A stretch of 64,000 nt of DNA from Salinimonas lutimaris (GTDB lineage: Bacteria > Pseudomonadota > Gammaproteobacteria > Enterobacterales > Alteromonadaceae). The stretch lies in assembly GCF_005222225.1 (NCBI RefSeq), contig NZ_CP036536.1:3248001-3312000 (forward strand), given 5' to 3'. The notes under the pieces are model-generated. The model saw nothing but the letters and a program-made list of their open reading frames with translations, was not told where the DNA came from and ran no database searches. The position numbers and the translations under genes were made by a program. Positions within the stretch are counted from its first letter, which is position 1. Each line of letters opens with the position of its first letter. Positions 44,785-52,449 of this stretch are shown here, in pieces.

Positions 44785-45573
44785 ATGTCTAGCCCCGAGT
44801 TGAGTATAGTGATTCCCGCCCACAATGAAGCGGGTAATATCGGTTCTTTAATCAACGACATTGCTACCACGTTTTCCGACAACATTGCGGTTGAGGTGAT
44901 TGTGGTTGACGATGGCAGTACCGATGCCACCGCGCAGGAAGTCTTGCAATGCGCCGCGCGCCACTCATTCCCCTGTCGCCTGCTACAACACACTGTTGCC
45001 TCCGGTCAGAGTCTGGCTGTCTATCATGGTATGCAGGCTGCCCGTGGAGAATGGATTGCTACACTTGATGGAGACGGGCAAAACAACCCGGCTGACTTAT
45101 GGCCGATGTTGCAGCGAGCCCGGCCCAGAGGTAGCTCGCCTTTATGCATTATTGGTCACCGGCTGGCCCGTCAGGATTCTCGCTGGAAGCTCATCCAGTC
45201 AGCCATTGCCAACCGGGTACGCCAGTTTGTTTTACATGATGGCACCCCGGATACTGGCTGTGGAATCAAAATTCTGCCGGCAGCAACCTGTCGTCAGCTG
45301 CCGTATTTTAATCATATGCACCGTTACATTCCGGCGCTGGTCAGGCGGATGGGGGGTGAGGTCATTTCTCATCCGGTCAGTCATCGTCCCCGTAGAGCGG
45401 GTGTGTCGAAATACAACGCCTGGAACCGGGGCTGGGCCGGTCTGGTAGATATGCTGGGAGTACGCTGGCTGATTTATCGCAGTCACGGGCTGGTGAAGGT
45501 AGCTGAAACCCGCTCACTGTCGAAAACCGATACAGTGAAAACGAAGCCGGGGTTACATGCAAAATCTGGTTAA
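44785..45573 (+). CDS. GT2 glycosyltransferase, polyprenyl-phosphate type
   Basis: Encodes 262 residues from the ATG at 44785 with AGGTG upstream; a GTG at 44764 is less likely. The GT-A fold shows LSIVIPAHNEAGNIG, VIVVDDGSTDAT, TLDGDGQN and the DPM1-like block TGCGIKILPA, HRYIPALVRRMGGEV, SHRPRRAGVSKYN. This group makes undecaprenyl-phosphate sugars such as those made by ArnC or FlmF. There is no long C-terminal membrane domain. The end overlaps the TVP38-like gene by 17 bases. Confidence 0.9.
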   Translation: MSSPELSIVIPAHNEAGNIGSLINDIATTFSDNIAVEVIVVDDGSTDATAQEVLQCAARHSFPCRLLQHTVASGQSLAVYHGMQAARGEWIATLDGDGQNNPADLWPMLQRARPRGSSPLCIIGHRLARQDSRWKLIQSAIANRVRQFVLHDGTPDTGCGIKILPAATCRQLPYFNHMHRYIPALVRRMGGEVISHPVSHRPRRAGVSKYNAWNRGWAGLVDMLGVRWLIYRSHGLVKVAETRSLSKTDTVKTKPGLHAKSG

Positions 45574-46216
45574 GCCCCTCAGTATGGTAATGCTGCTGGC
45601 AGCCCTGTTTACTCTGGCACGTCAGGTGTTACCTCAATGGGCAGTGCTCACTGATGTCCAGGCTTTGCAGCAATGGTTTACACAACAGCGTGAAGGCGTG
45701 GGATTATTCAGTGCCCTGCTGATATTGGCAGTGATGGTTGGCGCACCGCGTCAGGTGATTAGTTTTGTTTGCGGTGTGAGCTTTGGCAGTGTTTACGGCA
45801 CATTGCTGGCATTGGCGGTGACCCTTATCGCCTGTGCTGTTAACTACTGGGGCGCGCGCTGGATATTACCACAGCCATGGATATCGCGCTGTCTCGCCCG
45901 GTTACCGGACCATGTCCGGCGCCTGGTCTGTAGTTTGCGTCAGCATACCTTTACCCGGGTACTGGGCCTGCGATTACTGCCTCTGGGTAATAATGTCATA
46001 ACTAATCTTATCGCCGGCTTTACCCGAACACCGTTTACTCCGTTCTGGCTGGCCAGTGCGCTGGGATATATTCCTCAAACCGTCCTATTTGCGATAGCCG
46101 GTGCCGGCATCATGCTATCTCAATATTTGCAGCTCGGTATCAGCATCGTTTGTCTGGTATTGCTGAGTCTGGTTGTCACCCGCTGCGGGTCCCGCTTTAT
46201 AAAATATCGTTTTTGA
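45557..46216 (+). CDS. TVP38/TMEM64 (DedA-related) membrane protein
   Basis: Encodes 219 residues with about five hydrophobic segments. The family core is visible: GAPRQVISFVCGVSFGSVYGTLLAL, FTRVLGLRLLPLGNNVITNLIAGFTRTPF and ASALGYIPQTVLFAIAGAG. DedA-superfamily proteins move undecaprenyl phosphate or other lipids across the inner membrane. Lying between GT2 and GT39 genes, it probably serves lipid-carrier transport or recycling in that pathway. Confidence 0.85.
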   Translation: MQNLVKPLSMVMLLAALFTLARQVLPQWAVLTDVQALQQWFTQQREGVGLFSALLILAVMVGAPRQVISFVCGVSFGSVYGTLLALAVTLIACAVNYWGARWILPQPWISRCLARLPDHVRRLVCSLRQHTFTRVLGLRLLPLGNNVITNLIAGFTRTPFTPFWLASALGYIPQTVLFAIAGAGIMLSQYLQLGISIVCLVLLSLVVTRCGSRFIKYRF

Positions 46217-46230
46217 CCAGGAAACCTGTT

Positions 46231-47949
46231 TTGAATACCGCTACATTTTCACCCTCAGCATCGCGCTCACTGACTGACTCACAATGGTTCTGGATGATCA
46301 TGGCGCTGGCTGCGCTATTTATTTTGGCCGGAATAGGATTGCGAAGCCCCTGGCCTGCTGATGAACCCCGCTTTGCGCTGGTTGCCAAAGAAATGGTGCA
46401 GTCAGGACAGTGGCTTATTCCTACCCGTGGCGGCGAATTTTACGCCGACAAACCGCCTGTATTCATGTGGTGTATTGCTTTTTTTTATGCATTAACTGGC
46501 CATATTGCGATTGCCTCACTCCTGCCAAATGCCTTGTGCAGTCTGCTAACACTGGGGCTGACTTACCGGTTGTCCCGGCGGCTTTGGGATGCCCGCACTG
46601 CACGTATTGCCAGCCTGGTTCTGTTACTCACTCCGCAGTATATTATTCAGGCTAAATTTGCCCAGATTGATGCCATGGTAGCTTGCTGGATCATGCTTGG
46701 CGTATACGGATTAGTTACCCACTATTTTATTCAGTCAAGCCGGCTTTGGTACAACCTGAGCTGGTTTTTTATGGGTTTGGGCATTATTACCAAAGGCGTT
46801 GGCTTTCTGCCGGTATTGCTGTTAATCCCCGCTGCGGTACTGGCCGCAGGCGGGAAAACTGCGACCCGTTTTACCCGGCGCGATCTGGCAGGGCCTTTAT
46901 TTATGCTGGTTGCCATTGTGATATGGGTCGGCCCCATGCTGTGGTACACCGGTCAGTCAGCCGCATTACTGGAATATCGAAATAATATTCTGTTTCATCA
47001 GACCGCTGACCGTTATGCCGACTCCTGGCATCACATCAAACCCTGGTACTATTATCTGGTCAGTGTCATTCCCCTGTTCTGGCTCCCCGGCATTGCTTTA
47101 CTCATTGCTTATCCCCGTCGTTTATGGCGGTTACTTAAAGCCAGTCCGGTGGCCGCGACGCTGTTGATATGGGCACTGCTGGTCGTGGTATTTTTCTCCA
47201 TCAGTCCGGGCAAGCGCAGCCTTTATCTGCTACCTGCCGTTCCGGCAATAGCGATGGTGTCAGCTTATCTGTTTACCCGGCTGCCCAGCCACCGACGATT
47301 TGCACAAATGACCACAGGCATCATTGCTTTGCTGTCTACCGCGCTGCTATCGATAGGAATCAGTGCGCTTATGCAGGCCCCGTTTATTATGCGTAAAGTG
47401 TCTGACTATGCGGTTGATGCCAGCGCCCTGAAGTTACTGGCTTTCACTTTATGCGGGCTGGGAACCGGGCTGGCCGGCTCGCTGTGTATTCGCCGGTCTT
47501 TATGGCTTCGCTTACTTTGTGCAGAAGCCATACTGGTGCTCGGCACAGGTTTGCTGGTTTTTCCGCAGATGCAGTCGGTAAGAACACCATTTAATGTGCT
47601 GGAGCAAATGCAGGCCCGGGTACCTTTAAATAACCAGGTGGCGATTTTATTCTGGAAAGGCCAATACCTGCTTTATGCTGAGCGTCCGCTTTATCACGCC
47701 GGGTTTAACACCCCGGCTGATATCAGTGAAGGAGCAATCTGGCAATGGGCCGGTCAGCAGCCAGACCGCTGGGTTCTGGTACCCGCGACTGTCACATTAC
47801 AGTGTTTTGACACCACCCAAGCTATTTCCGTGGGCACTGCCCACCGGGAAGACTGGTTATTACTGCCTCCGGATGCTGTCAGGGCGACCTGCCCTTTCAA
47901 TACCCAGGCACCGGTATATCGCAGTGCTGCACAGCGTCAGACAAATTAA
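46231..47949 (+). CDS. GT39 (ArnT/PMT-like) glycosyltransferase
   Basis: Encodes 572 residues from the TTG at 46231, with CAGGAAA upstream; the frame is open further into the previous gene. It has about eleven membrane segments. The catalytic first loop is recognisable (LRSPWPADEPRFALVAKEM, then GGEFYADKPPVFMW), the pattern of ArnT-type transferases that move a sugar from an undecaprenyl carrier to lipid A or protein. It follows a GT2 of the donor-making type. The exact acceptor is not known. Confidence 0.88.
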   Translation: MNTATFSPSASRSLTDSQWFWMIMALAALFILAGIGLRSPWPADEPRFALVAKEMVQSGQWLIPTRGGEFYADKPPVFMWCIAFFYALTGHIAIASLLPNALCSLLTLGLTYRLSRRLWDARTARIASLVLLLTPQYIIQAKFAQIDAMVACWIMLGVYGLVTHYFIQSSRLWYNLSWFFMGLGIITKGVGFLPVLLLIPAAVLAAGGKTATRFTRRDLAGPLFMLVAIVIWVGPMLWYTGQSAALLEYRNNILFHQTADRYADSWHHIKPWYYYLVSVIPLFWLPGIALLIAYPRRLWRLLKASPVAATLLIWALLVVVFFSISPGKRSLYLLPAVPAIAMVSAYLFTRLPSHRRFAQMTTGIIALLSTALLSIGISALMQAPFIMRKVSDYAVDASALKLLAFTLCGLGTGLAGSLCIRRSLWLRLLCAEAILVLGTGLLVFPQMQSVRTPFNVLEQMQARVPLNNQVAILFWKGQYLLYAERPLYHAGFNTPADISEGAIWQWAGQQPDRWVLVPATVTLQCFDTTQAISVGTAHREDWLLLPPDAVRATCPFNTQAPVYRSAAQRQTN

Positions 47950-47967
47950 TCAAAAAAATATCTCACC

Positions 47968-48000
47968 CTTAAGGTTGATTTAAGGTTGACCTTCGATACT
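47968..48000 (+). promoter_or_regulatory. PmrA-box-type promoter 3 (hemolysin-family operon)
   Basis: CTTAAG-GTTGA-TTTAAG (47968-47984) fits the PmrA box. GATACT (47995-48000) follows after 10 bases, as at the other two promoters. It precedes the hemolysin-family gene by 31 bases. Confidence 0.82.
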
Positions 48001-48031
48001 GAGCAACATCTGATTTACCAAAGGTAGTCTT

Positions 48032-48724
48032 ATGTCGCTCAGTCAACGCAGTACAAACCTGGTCAGCAACCAACCGTCGCCGGCATTGCCCGGCACGCTG
48101 GCCATGCCTTATATCGTATCCACCGCGCACAGCCCGTTTCGGGCTGATGCTGAGCAAGCCGTCGCAGCCGGCTTCTTGCAGTATTATCAGGCCCGGATCA
48201 CGCACTTTCTGCCGGTGATGGTCACGACAGGCATTCGCTGCCAGGCGGTGCTTGGCATAGAGTCTGACCCTGCTCAGTTTTATTCCATCCGCTATCTTTC
48301 CGACTCACTGACTTGTCGTCTGGATAGTCTGGGCCTTCCGTCAGCTGAAGGCCGGATTGTTGAGCTGGGCAATCTGTTTAGCCGGGGGTCAAGATATACC
48401 CTTGCCCTGTTTATGGGCGTAGGGCTGGCGCTGGCCAGACTTGGGGTTAGCACACTGGTATTCACCGCCACGGCTCAGCTGCGTACGTTGCTGACGCAAA
48501 ATGGGCTGCACCTGCACACTCTGGCTGAGGCATCAACCCGAGCCCTGACACCTGAGCAGGCCGCCGCCTGGGGAAGTTACTATACCCATTCACCGCAGGT
48601 AGTGGTGCTGACGCTCCGCGATGTTGAAATCCTGCTTCAGCAACAACCTTTATTACTGCGACATTTAGCACGCTACTGCGCAGATATTTCGCCGTTAATT
48701 CAACAACTGGAGCTGGCCCTGTGA
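48032..48724 (+). CDS. Thermostable hemolysin family protein
   Basis: Encodes 230 residues with no signal peptide. The family pattern is clear: FLQYYQARITHFLPVMV, then GIRCQAVLGIE, RIVELGNLFSRG and STLVFTATAQLRTLL, ending WGSYYTHSPQVVVLT. The family was named for delta-VPH of Vibrio; the fold resembles acyl-homoserine-lactone-synthase or GNAT-type acyltransferases, so a role as transferase is more likely than pore formation. The TGA stop overlaps the GTG start of the ligase gene (GTGA). It heads a five-gene operon. Confidence 0.87.
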   Translation: MSLSQRSTNLVSNQPSPALPGTLAMPYIVSTAHSPFRADAEQAVAAGFLQYYQARITHFLPVMVTTGIRCQAVLGIESDPAQFYSIRYLSDSLTCRLDSLGLPSAEGRIVELGNLFSRGSRYTLALFMGVGLALARLGVSTLVFTATAQLRTLLTQNGLHLHTLAEASTRALTPEQAAAWGSYYTHSPQVVVLTLRDVEILLQQQPLLLRHLARYCADISPLIQQLELAL

Positions 48725-50160
48725 TCAATTTTACGCAGTGGGCTGAACGCCCGGCAATTCGCTTTGAACATTTACAGTTTACCTATCAGGAGGTCTTGCA
48801 CGAAGTCCGGGAGCGTATGCACTGGCTAAAGAGCATCAGGGCCCGAACCGTTGCCCTGCTGGCCGATAATACGCCTGACTGGGTATTTTTTGATTTAGCC
48901 TGTCAGTACGCCGATATCATCCTGATTCCGGTGCCGCTTTTTTTCACCCCTGAGCAGCGCCGCTATCTGCTGGCTTCCAGCGGATGCGATACCTTGCTCA
49001 GTGACATCCCGCTCTCAGTGCCGTCATTTACCGACAGCGAAAGTCCGTTTGATGGTATTTACGTGCAGCGTCATGCCTGTCCTGCTGCCGCTTACATTCC
49101 TCAGGGTACGTCAAAAATCACTTTTACCTCAGGCACAACCGGGACGCCCAAAGGGGTGTGTCTGACCACTGATGTGCAGTACAAGGTGGCATCATCACTG
49201 GTCAGCACACTGCGCTTTGAGCAGGTACAACATGCCTGCATTTTACCGCTGGCAACGCTGCTGGAAAATATTGCCGGCGTCTACGCGCCACTGATGGCCG
49301 GTGGCTGTATCTGGCTAAGTCGTGCAACAACCCGTGGTTTTAGCGGCGCCCGGCTGTCGGCGCCAGATAAATTACCGGCTCTGCTCAGTCAGCAGCAACC
49401 TGAAACACTGATTCTGGTTCCTGAGCTACTGATATTACTGCTTGGCGCAATCAGACAAGGCTGGCAGGCACCGTCCAGTTTATCTTTTATCGCCGTAGGC
49501 GGGGCCATGGTCGCCCCCGGTTTATTGCAGCAGGCGCAGCTGGCCGGGCTGCCGGTTTATCAGGGTTACGGGCTGTCTGAATGCGTCTCGGTTACCACAC
49601 TCAATACCCCCTCAGACAACCGGTTCACCAGTGTGGGTAAACCTCTGTCGCACAATCAGGTCAGCGTTGATAACGATGAACTGGTAATGCGGGGAACCTT
49701 ATTTTCAGGCTATCTGAATGAGCCTGAGACCTTTTATCCCCGGGAAGTTCGCAGCCGCGACCTGGGTCATATCGATGACGCCGGATTTATTCATGTCAGC
49801 GGGCGTGCCAGTAACATGATTGTTAATTCCTACGGCCGTAATATTTCTCCCGAATGGGTGGAAGCCCGTCTGCTGGCCAGCGGTTTATTCGCACAGGTGC
49901 TGGTCTTTGGTGAAGGGCAATCTGAATTGTCGGCCCTTCTGGCCTTACGTCATCCCGATACCGGTGAGGATAGCGTGCAAAAAACAGTGAATCAGATTAA
50001 TTGCGAGCTACCTGAGTATGCCCGCATTGGCCATTACCATCAGGTTCCGGCCCTGGCCAGTACCAGTGAACTTTTAACCAGCAACGGCAAGGTGCGCCGC
50101 AAGGTCGCGCTGCAACACTTTTCGCATCTGACTCAGCCACTGACAGCGGTGGCGCAGTAA
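48721..50160 (+). CDS. AMP-forming acyl ligase (ANL superfamily)
   Basis: Encodes 479 residues with a GTG start. It has the adenylation motifs ITFTSGTTGTPKGV (A3), YQGYGLSECVSVTT (A5), RDLGHIDDAGFIHVSGR (A7-A8), and the C-terminal SNGKVRRKV with the catalytic Lys (A10). It activates a carboxylic acid, probably a fatty acid, as acyl-AMP and then a thioester. Slightly shorter than typical FadD. The partner hemolysin-family, diiron-type and SDR genes suggest a dedicated biosynthetic ligase. No carrier protein gene is nearby, so the thiol is probably CoA. Confidence 0.9.
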   Translation: MINFTQWAERPAIRFEHLQFTYQEVLHEVRERMHWLKSIRARTVALLADNTPDWVFFDLACQYADIILIPVPLFFTPEQRRYLLASSGCDTLLSDIPLSVPSFTDSESPFDGIYVQRHACPAAAYIPQGTSKITFTSGTTGTPKGVCLTTDVQYKVASSLVSTLRFEQVQHACILPLATLLENIAGVYAPLMAGGCIWLSRATTRGFSGARLSAPDKLPALLSQQQPETLILVPELLILLLGAIRQGWQAPSSLSFIAVGGAMVAPGLLQQAQLAGLPVYQGYGLSECVSVTTLNTPSDNRFTSVGKPLSHNQVSVDNDELVMRGTLFSGYLNEPETFYPREVRSRDLGHIDDAGFIHVSGRASNMIVNSYGRNISPEWVEARLLASGLFAQVLVFGEGQSELSALLALRHPDTGEDSVQKTVNQINCELPEYARIGHYHQVPALASTSELLTSNGKVRRKVALQHFSHLTQPLTAVAQ

Positions 50161-50178
50161 TCCATTGAGGTAATGAAT

Positions 50179-50850
50179 ATGAATCTATATCAACGTCTTC
50201 AGCAGGAAACTCAGGCTCAGCGTGAGTATATGCTTAGTGCACCGGTTATTCAGCGCTGTTTTCACGGCGCGATCTCGGTTGATGAATATCAGGCTTTTCT
50301 GACCCAGGCATATCATCACGTAAAACATACTGTTCCGTTACTTATGTCAGCCGGCGCCAGAGTGCGGGATGATCAGGAATGGCTCAGAGCCGCTATCGCA
50401 GAATATATCGAAGAAGAGCTGGGCCATCAGGAATGGGTGCTTAACGATATTGCCGCCTGTGGAGGAGATAAAGAGGCGGTGCGCGCCAGTCAGCCTGCGG
50501 CTGCCACAGAACTGATGGTCGCCTACGCCTATGACAGCATAGCCCGAAAAAGTCCGCTGTATTTTTTCGGCATGGTCTTTGTGCTGGAAGGAACCAGTAT
50601 TGCGCTGGCGGACAAAGCCGCCGGGCACATAAAAGAAAAGCTGGACTTGCCCCCGCAGGCGTTTAGCTATCTGCGATCACATGGCTCTTTGGATCAGGAA
50701 CACATCGTTTTTTTCGAAAAGCTGATGAATCAGATTACCGACCTTAATGAGCAGGATATGATTGTGCATAGTGCCCGTATGTTCTTTCAGCTGTACGGCA
50801 ATATTTTTCATACTCTGCATGCTCCTTCACTCACATCTCAGGTGGCATGA
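50179..50850 (+). CDS. Heme-oxygenase-like diiron oxidase candidate (TenA-like fold)
   Basis: Encodes 223 residues from the ATG at 50179 (GAGG eight bases upstream; the ATG at 50173 is too close). All-helical TenA/heme-oxygenase-like protein. Candidate metal ligands are E80 and H83 in EEELGHQEW, E137 in FVLEGTS, and H168, D172 and H175 in the HxxxDxxH pattern of SHGSLDQEH. This set is what heme-oxygenase-like diiron oxidases (UndA, CADD) carry and thiaminase TenA does not. A substrate on an acyl chain is inferred from the neighbouring ligase. Confidence 0.85.
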   Translation: MNLYQRLQQETQAQREYMLSAPVIQRCFHGAISVDEYQAFLTQAYHHVKHTVPLLMSAGARVRDDQEWLRAAIAEYIEEELGHQEWVLNDIAACGGDKEAVRASQPAAATELMVAYAYDSIARKSPLYFFGMVFVLEGTSIALADKAAGHIKEKLDLPPQAFSYLRSHGSLDQEHIVFFEKLMNQITDLNEQDMIVHSARMFFQLYGNIFHTLHAPSLTSQVA

Positions 50851-51641
50851 TGACTATTTACTGGCAACACCATACCTGTCTACTGACCGGCGCAACCGGC
50901 GGTATCGGCAAAGAGATCGCCAAGGCGCTGGCGGCCAGGGGAGTTACGCTTCTGCTGACCGGCCGCAGCCAGGAAAAACTGGCAGAGCTACACAATATTC
51001 TGCCCGGAAAGCATATTTTGCTCTGTGCTGATTTGAACGAGCCGGCGGGCATGGAAAAGGTGGTAGAAGCAGCCCGGCGTCATCAGGTTTCTATGCTGAT
51101 TAACAACGCTGGGTGTAATGTTACCGGTGAATTTCATCATATGCACCCGGCCACCCTATCCACACTGATGAATACGAACCTGGCTCTGCCGATGCAGCTG
51201 ACTTTACGGTTACTTGATCAGTTTCTGACTCTAAAACAAGCCGTTATCGTCAATGTCGGTTCTACCTTTGGTAGTATTGGCTATCCGTGCAATTCAGTAT
51301 ATTGTGCCACTAAGTTTGGCCTGCGCGGCTGGACCGAGAGCTTACAAAGAGAGTATGCCCATTCGCCGTTGCAGATTTACTATCTGGCCCCCCGGGCAAC
51401 CCAAACCAGTATCAACAGCGATGCTATGGTCAATATGAATAAAGCACTGGGCAACCAGATGGACGCTCCGCAGGTGGTGGCCGATGCGCTGATAAGCCAA
51501 CTGCAGAACAACTCTGCAAGGCGCTTTATCGGTTTTCCGGAAAAGTTATTTGCCCGGATTAACGGTGCATTTCCGGGCCTGGTGGATAACGCCCTGATAA
51601 AACAGTTACCAACCATTAAACGTTACCTGGCAACACATTGA
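50847..51641 (+). CDS. SDR family oxidoreductase
   Basis: Encodes 264 residues. TGATGGIGKEIA is the nucleotide-binding motif, INNAG follows, and the catalytic set is Ser in VNVGSTFGS with YCATK. TGR after the second strand favours NADPH. The C-terminal part (FIGFPEKLFARINGAFP) resembles acyl-chain or ketone reductases. The start overlaps the oxidase stop by 4 bases. It is probably the reductive step of the same pathway. Confidence 0.9.
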   Translation: MMTIYWQHHTCLLTGATGGIGKEIAKALAARGVTLLLTGRSQEKLAELHNILPGKHILLCADLNEPAGMEKVVEAARRHQVSMLINNAGCNVTGEFHHMHPATLSTLMNTNLALPMQLTLRLLDQFLTLKQAVIVNVGSTFGSIGYPCNSVYCATKFGLRGWTESLQREYAHSPLQIYYLAPRATQTSINSDAMVNMNKALGNQMDAPQVVADALISQLQNNSARRFIGFPEKLFARINGAFPGLVDNALIKQLPTIKRYLATH

Positions 51642-51651
51642 GGACAGTATA

Positions 51652-52290
51652 ATGAAAAAAACCGTAATTGCCGTTTGTCTGGCCGGCCTGCTGAGTACTT
51701 CAGCATCAATGGCCCAGAGCAACACCGTTCACGACATCCAGCAACAATGGGCGCAAATTAGTTACCAGATGCCGGAAGATAAGCAACTGGATGCACTTAA
51801 GGCCCTGGTTGATACCGCCAAACAACGGGTAGCAAATAACCCTGGTGATGCCGCCAGTCTGACCTGGCTGGCGATTGTTCAGGCCAGCACGGCAAAAGCC
51901 AAAGGCGGACTAGGCGCGCTGGATTATGCCAAAGCCGCCAGAGATAACTTTAAACGTGCCATTGAACTGGACGAGACCGTTCTTGAGGGCTCAGCGCTAA
52001 CCAGTCTGGCCACCCTGTATCATAAAGTCCCGGGCTGGCCGGTCAGCTTTGGCGATGATGATGAAGCCGAAAGCCTGTTTAAACGCGCACTGGAGGTGAA
52101 CCCGCAAGGCATTGATGCCAACTTTTTCTATGCCGAATTTTTGTTTGACGACGGTGACTACCAACAAGCCAGACACTATCTGGAAAAAGCCAGTCAGGCA
52201 GCGCCTCGTCCGGATCGTCCCCTGGCCGATGAAGGCCGCCATAAAGCAATTGACGAACTGAAGACCAAAGTAGATAAAAAGCTCGGCTAA
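51652..52290 (+). CDS. Periplasmic TPR protein
   Basis: Encodes 212 residues with a signal peptide (ending ASMAQ). The rest is TPR-like helices, with the elements NFKRAIELDETVLEGSALTSL, LYHKVPGWPVSFGDDDEAE and LFKRALEVNPQGIDANFFYA. The PGWPVSFGDDD segment recalls the TatT-like (TRAP-T component) family. It is the last gene of the operon, before a terminator. It may hold or pass the product in the periplasm, but this is inference. Confidence 0.8.
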   Translation: MKKTVIAVCLAGLLSTSASMAQSNTVHDIQQQWAQISYQMPEDKQLDALKALVDTAKQRVANNPGDAASLTWLAIVQASTAKAKGGLGALDYAKAARDNFKRAIELDETVLEGSALTSLATLYHKVPGWPVSFGDDDEAESLFKRALEVNPQGIDANFFYAEFLFDDGDYQQARHYLEKASQAAPRPDRPLADEGRHKAIDELKTKVDKKLG

Positions 52291-52301
52291 ACAACACACT
52301 A

Positions 52302-52330
52302 AGGGCTGCCCGCCAGCCCTTGTAACGTTT
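52302..52330 (+). terminator. Terminator of the hemolysin-family operon
   Basis: AAGGGCTG and CAGCCCTT are perfect eight-base arms around CCCGC, followed by GTAACGTTTT. It lies 12 bases after the TPR gene. Confidence 0.78.
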
Positions 52331-52449
52331 TATTAACTTTTCGATTAAGTTAATCTATTTTATACATTTCCACTTTGCACTGTTTTCAACAATCCTTAAA
52401 AGCGCACTAATAGCTGTAAATAATAAAATAACTGCTTAAGGAATCTAAC

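Noticed and set aside
52331..52449. Imperfect TTAAG-like repeats upstream of katG
   Set aside because: The hexamers differ from YTTAAG and the gap is six rather than five bases, so it was not counted as a fourth PmrA box.
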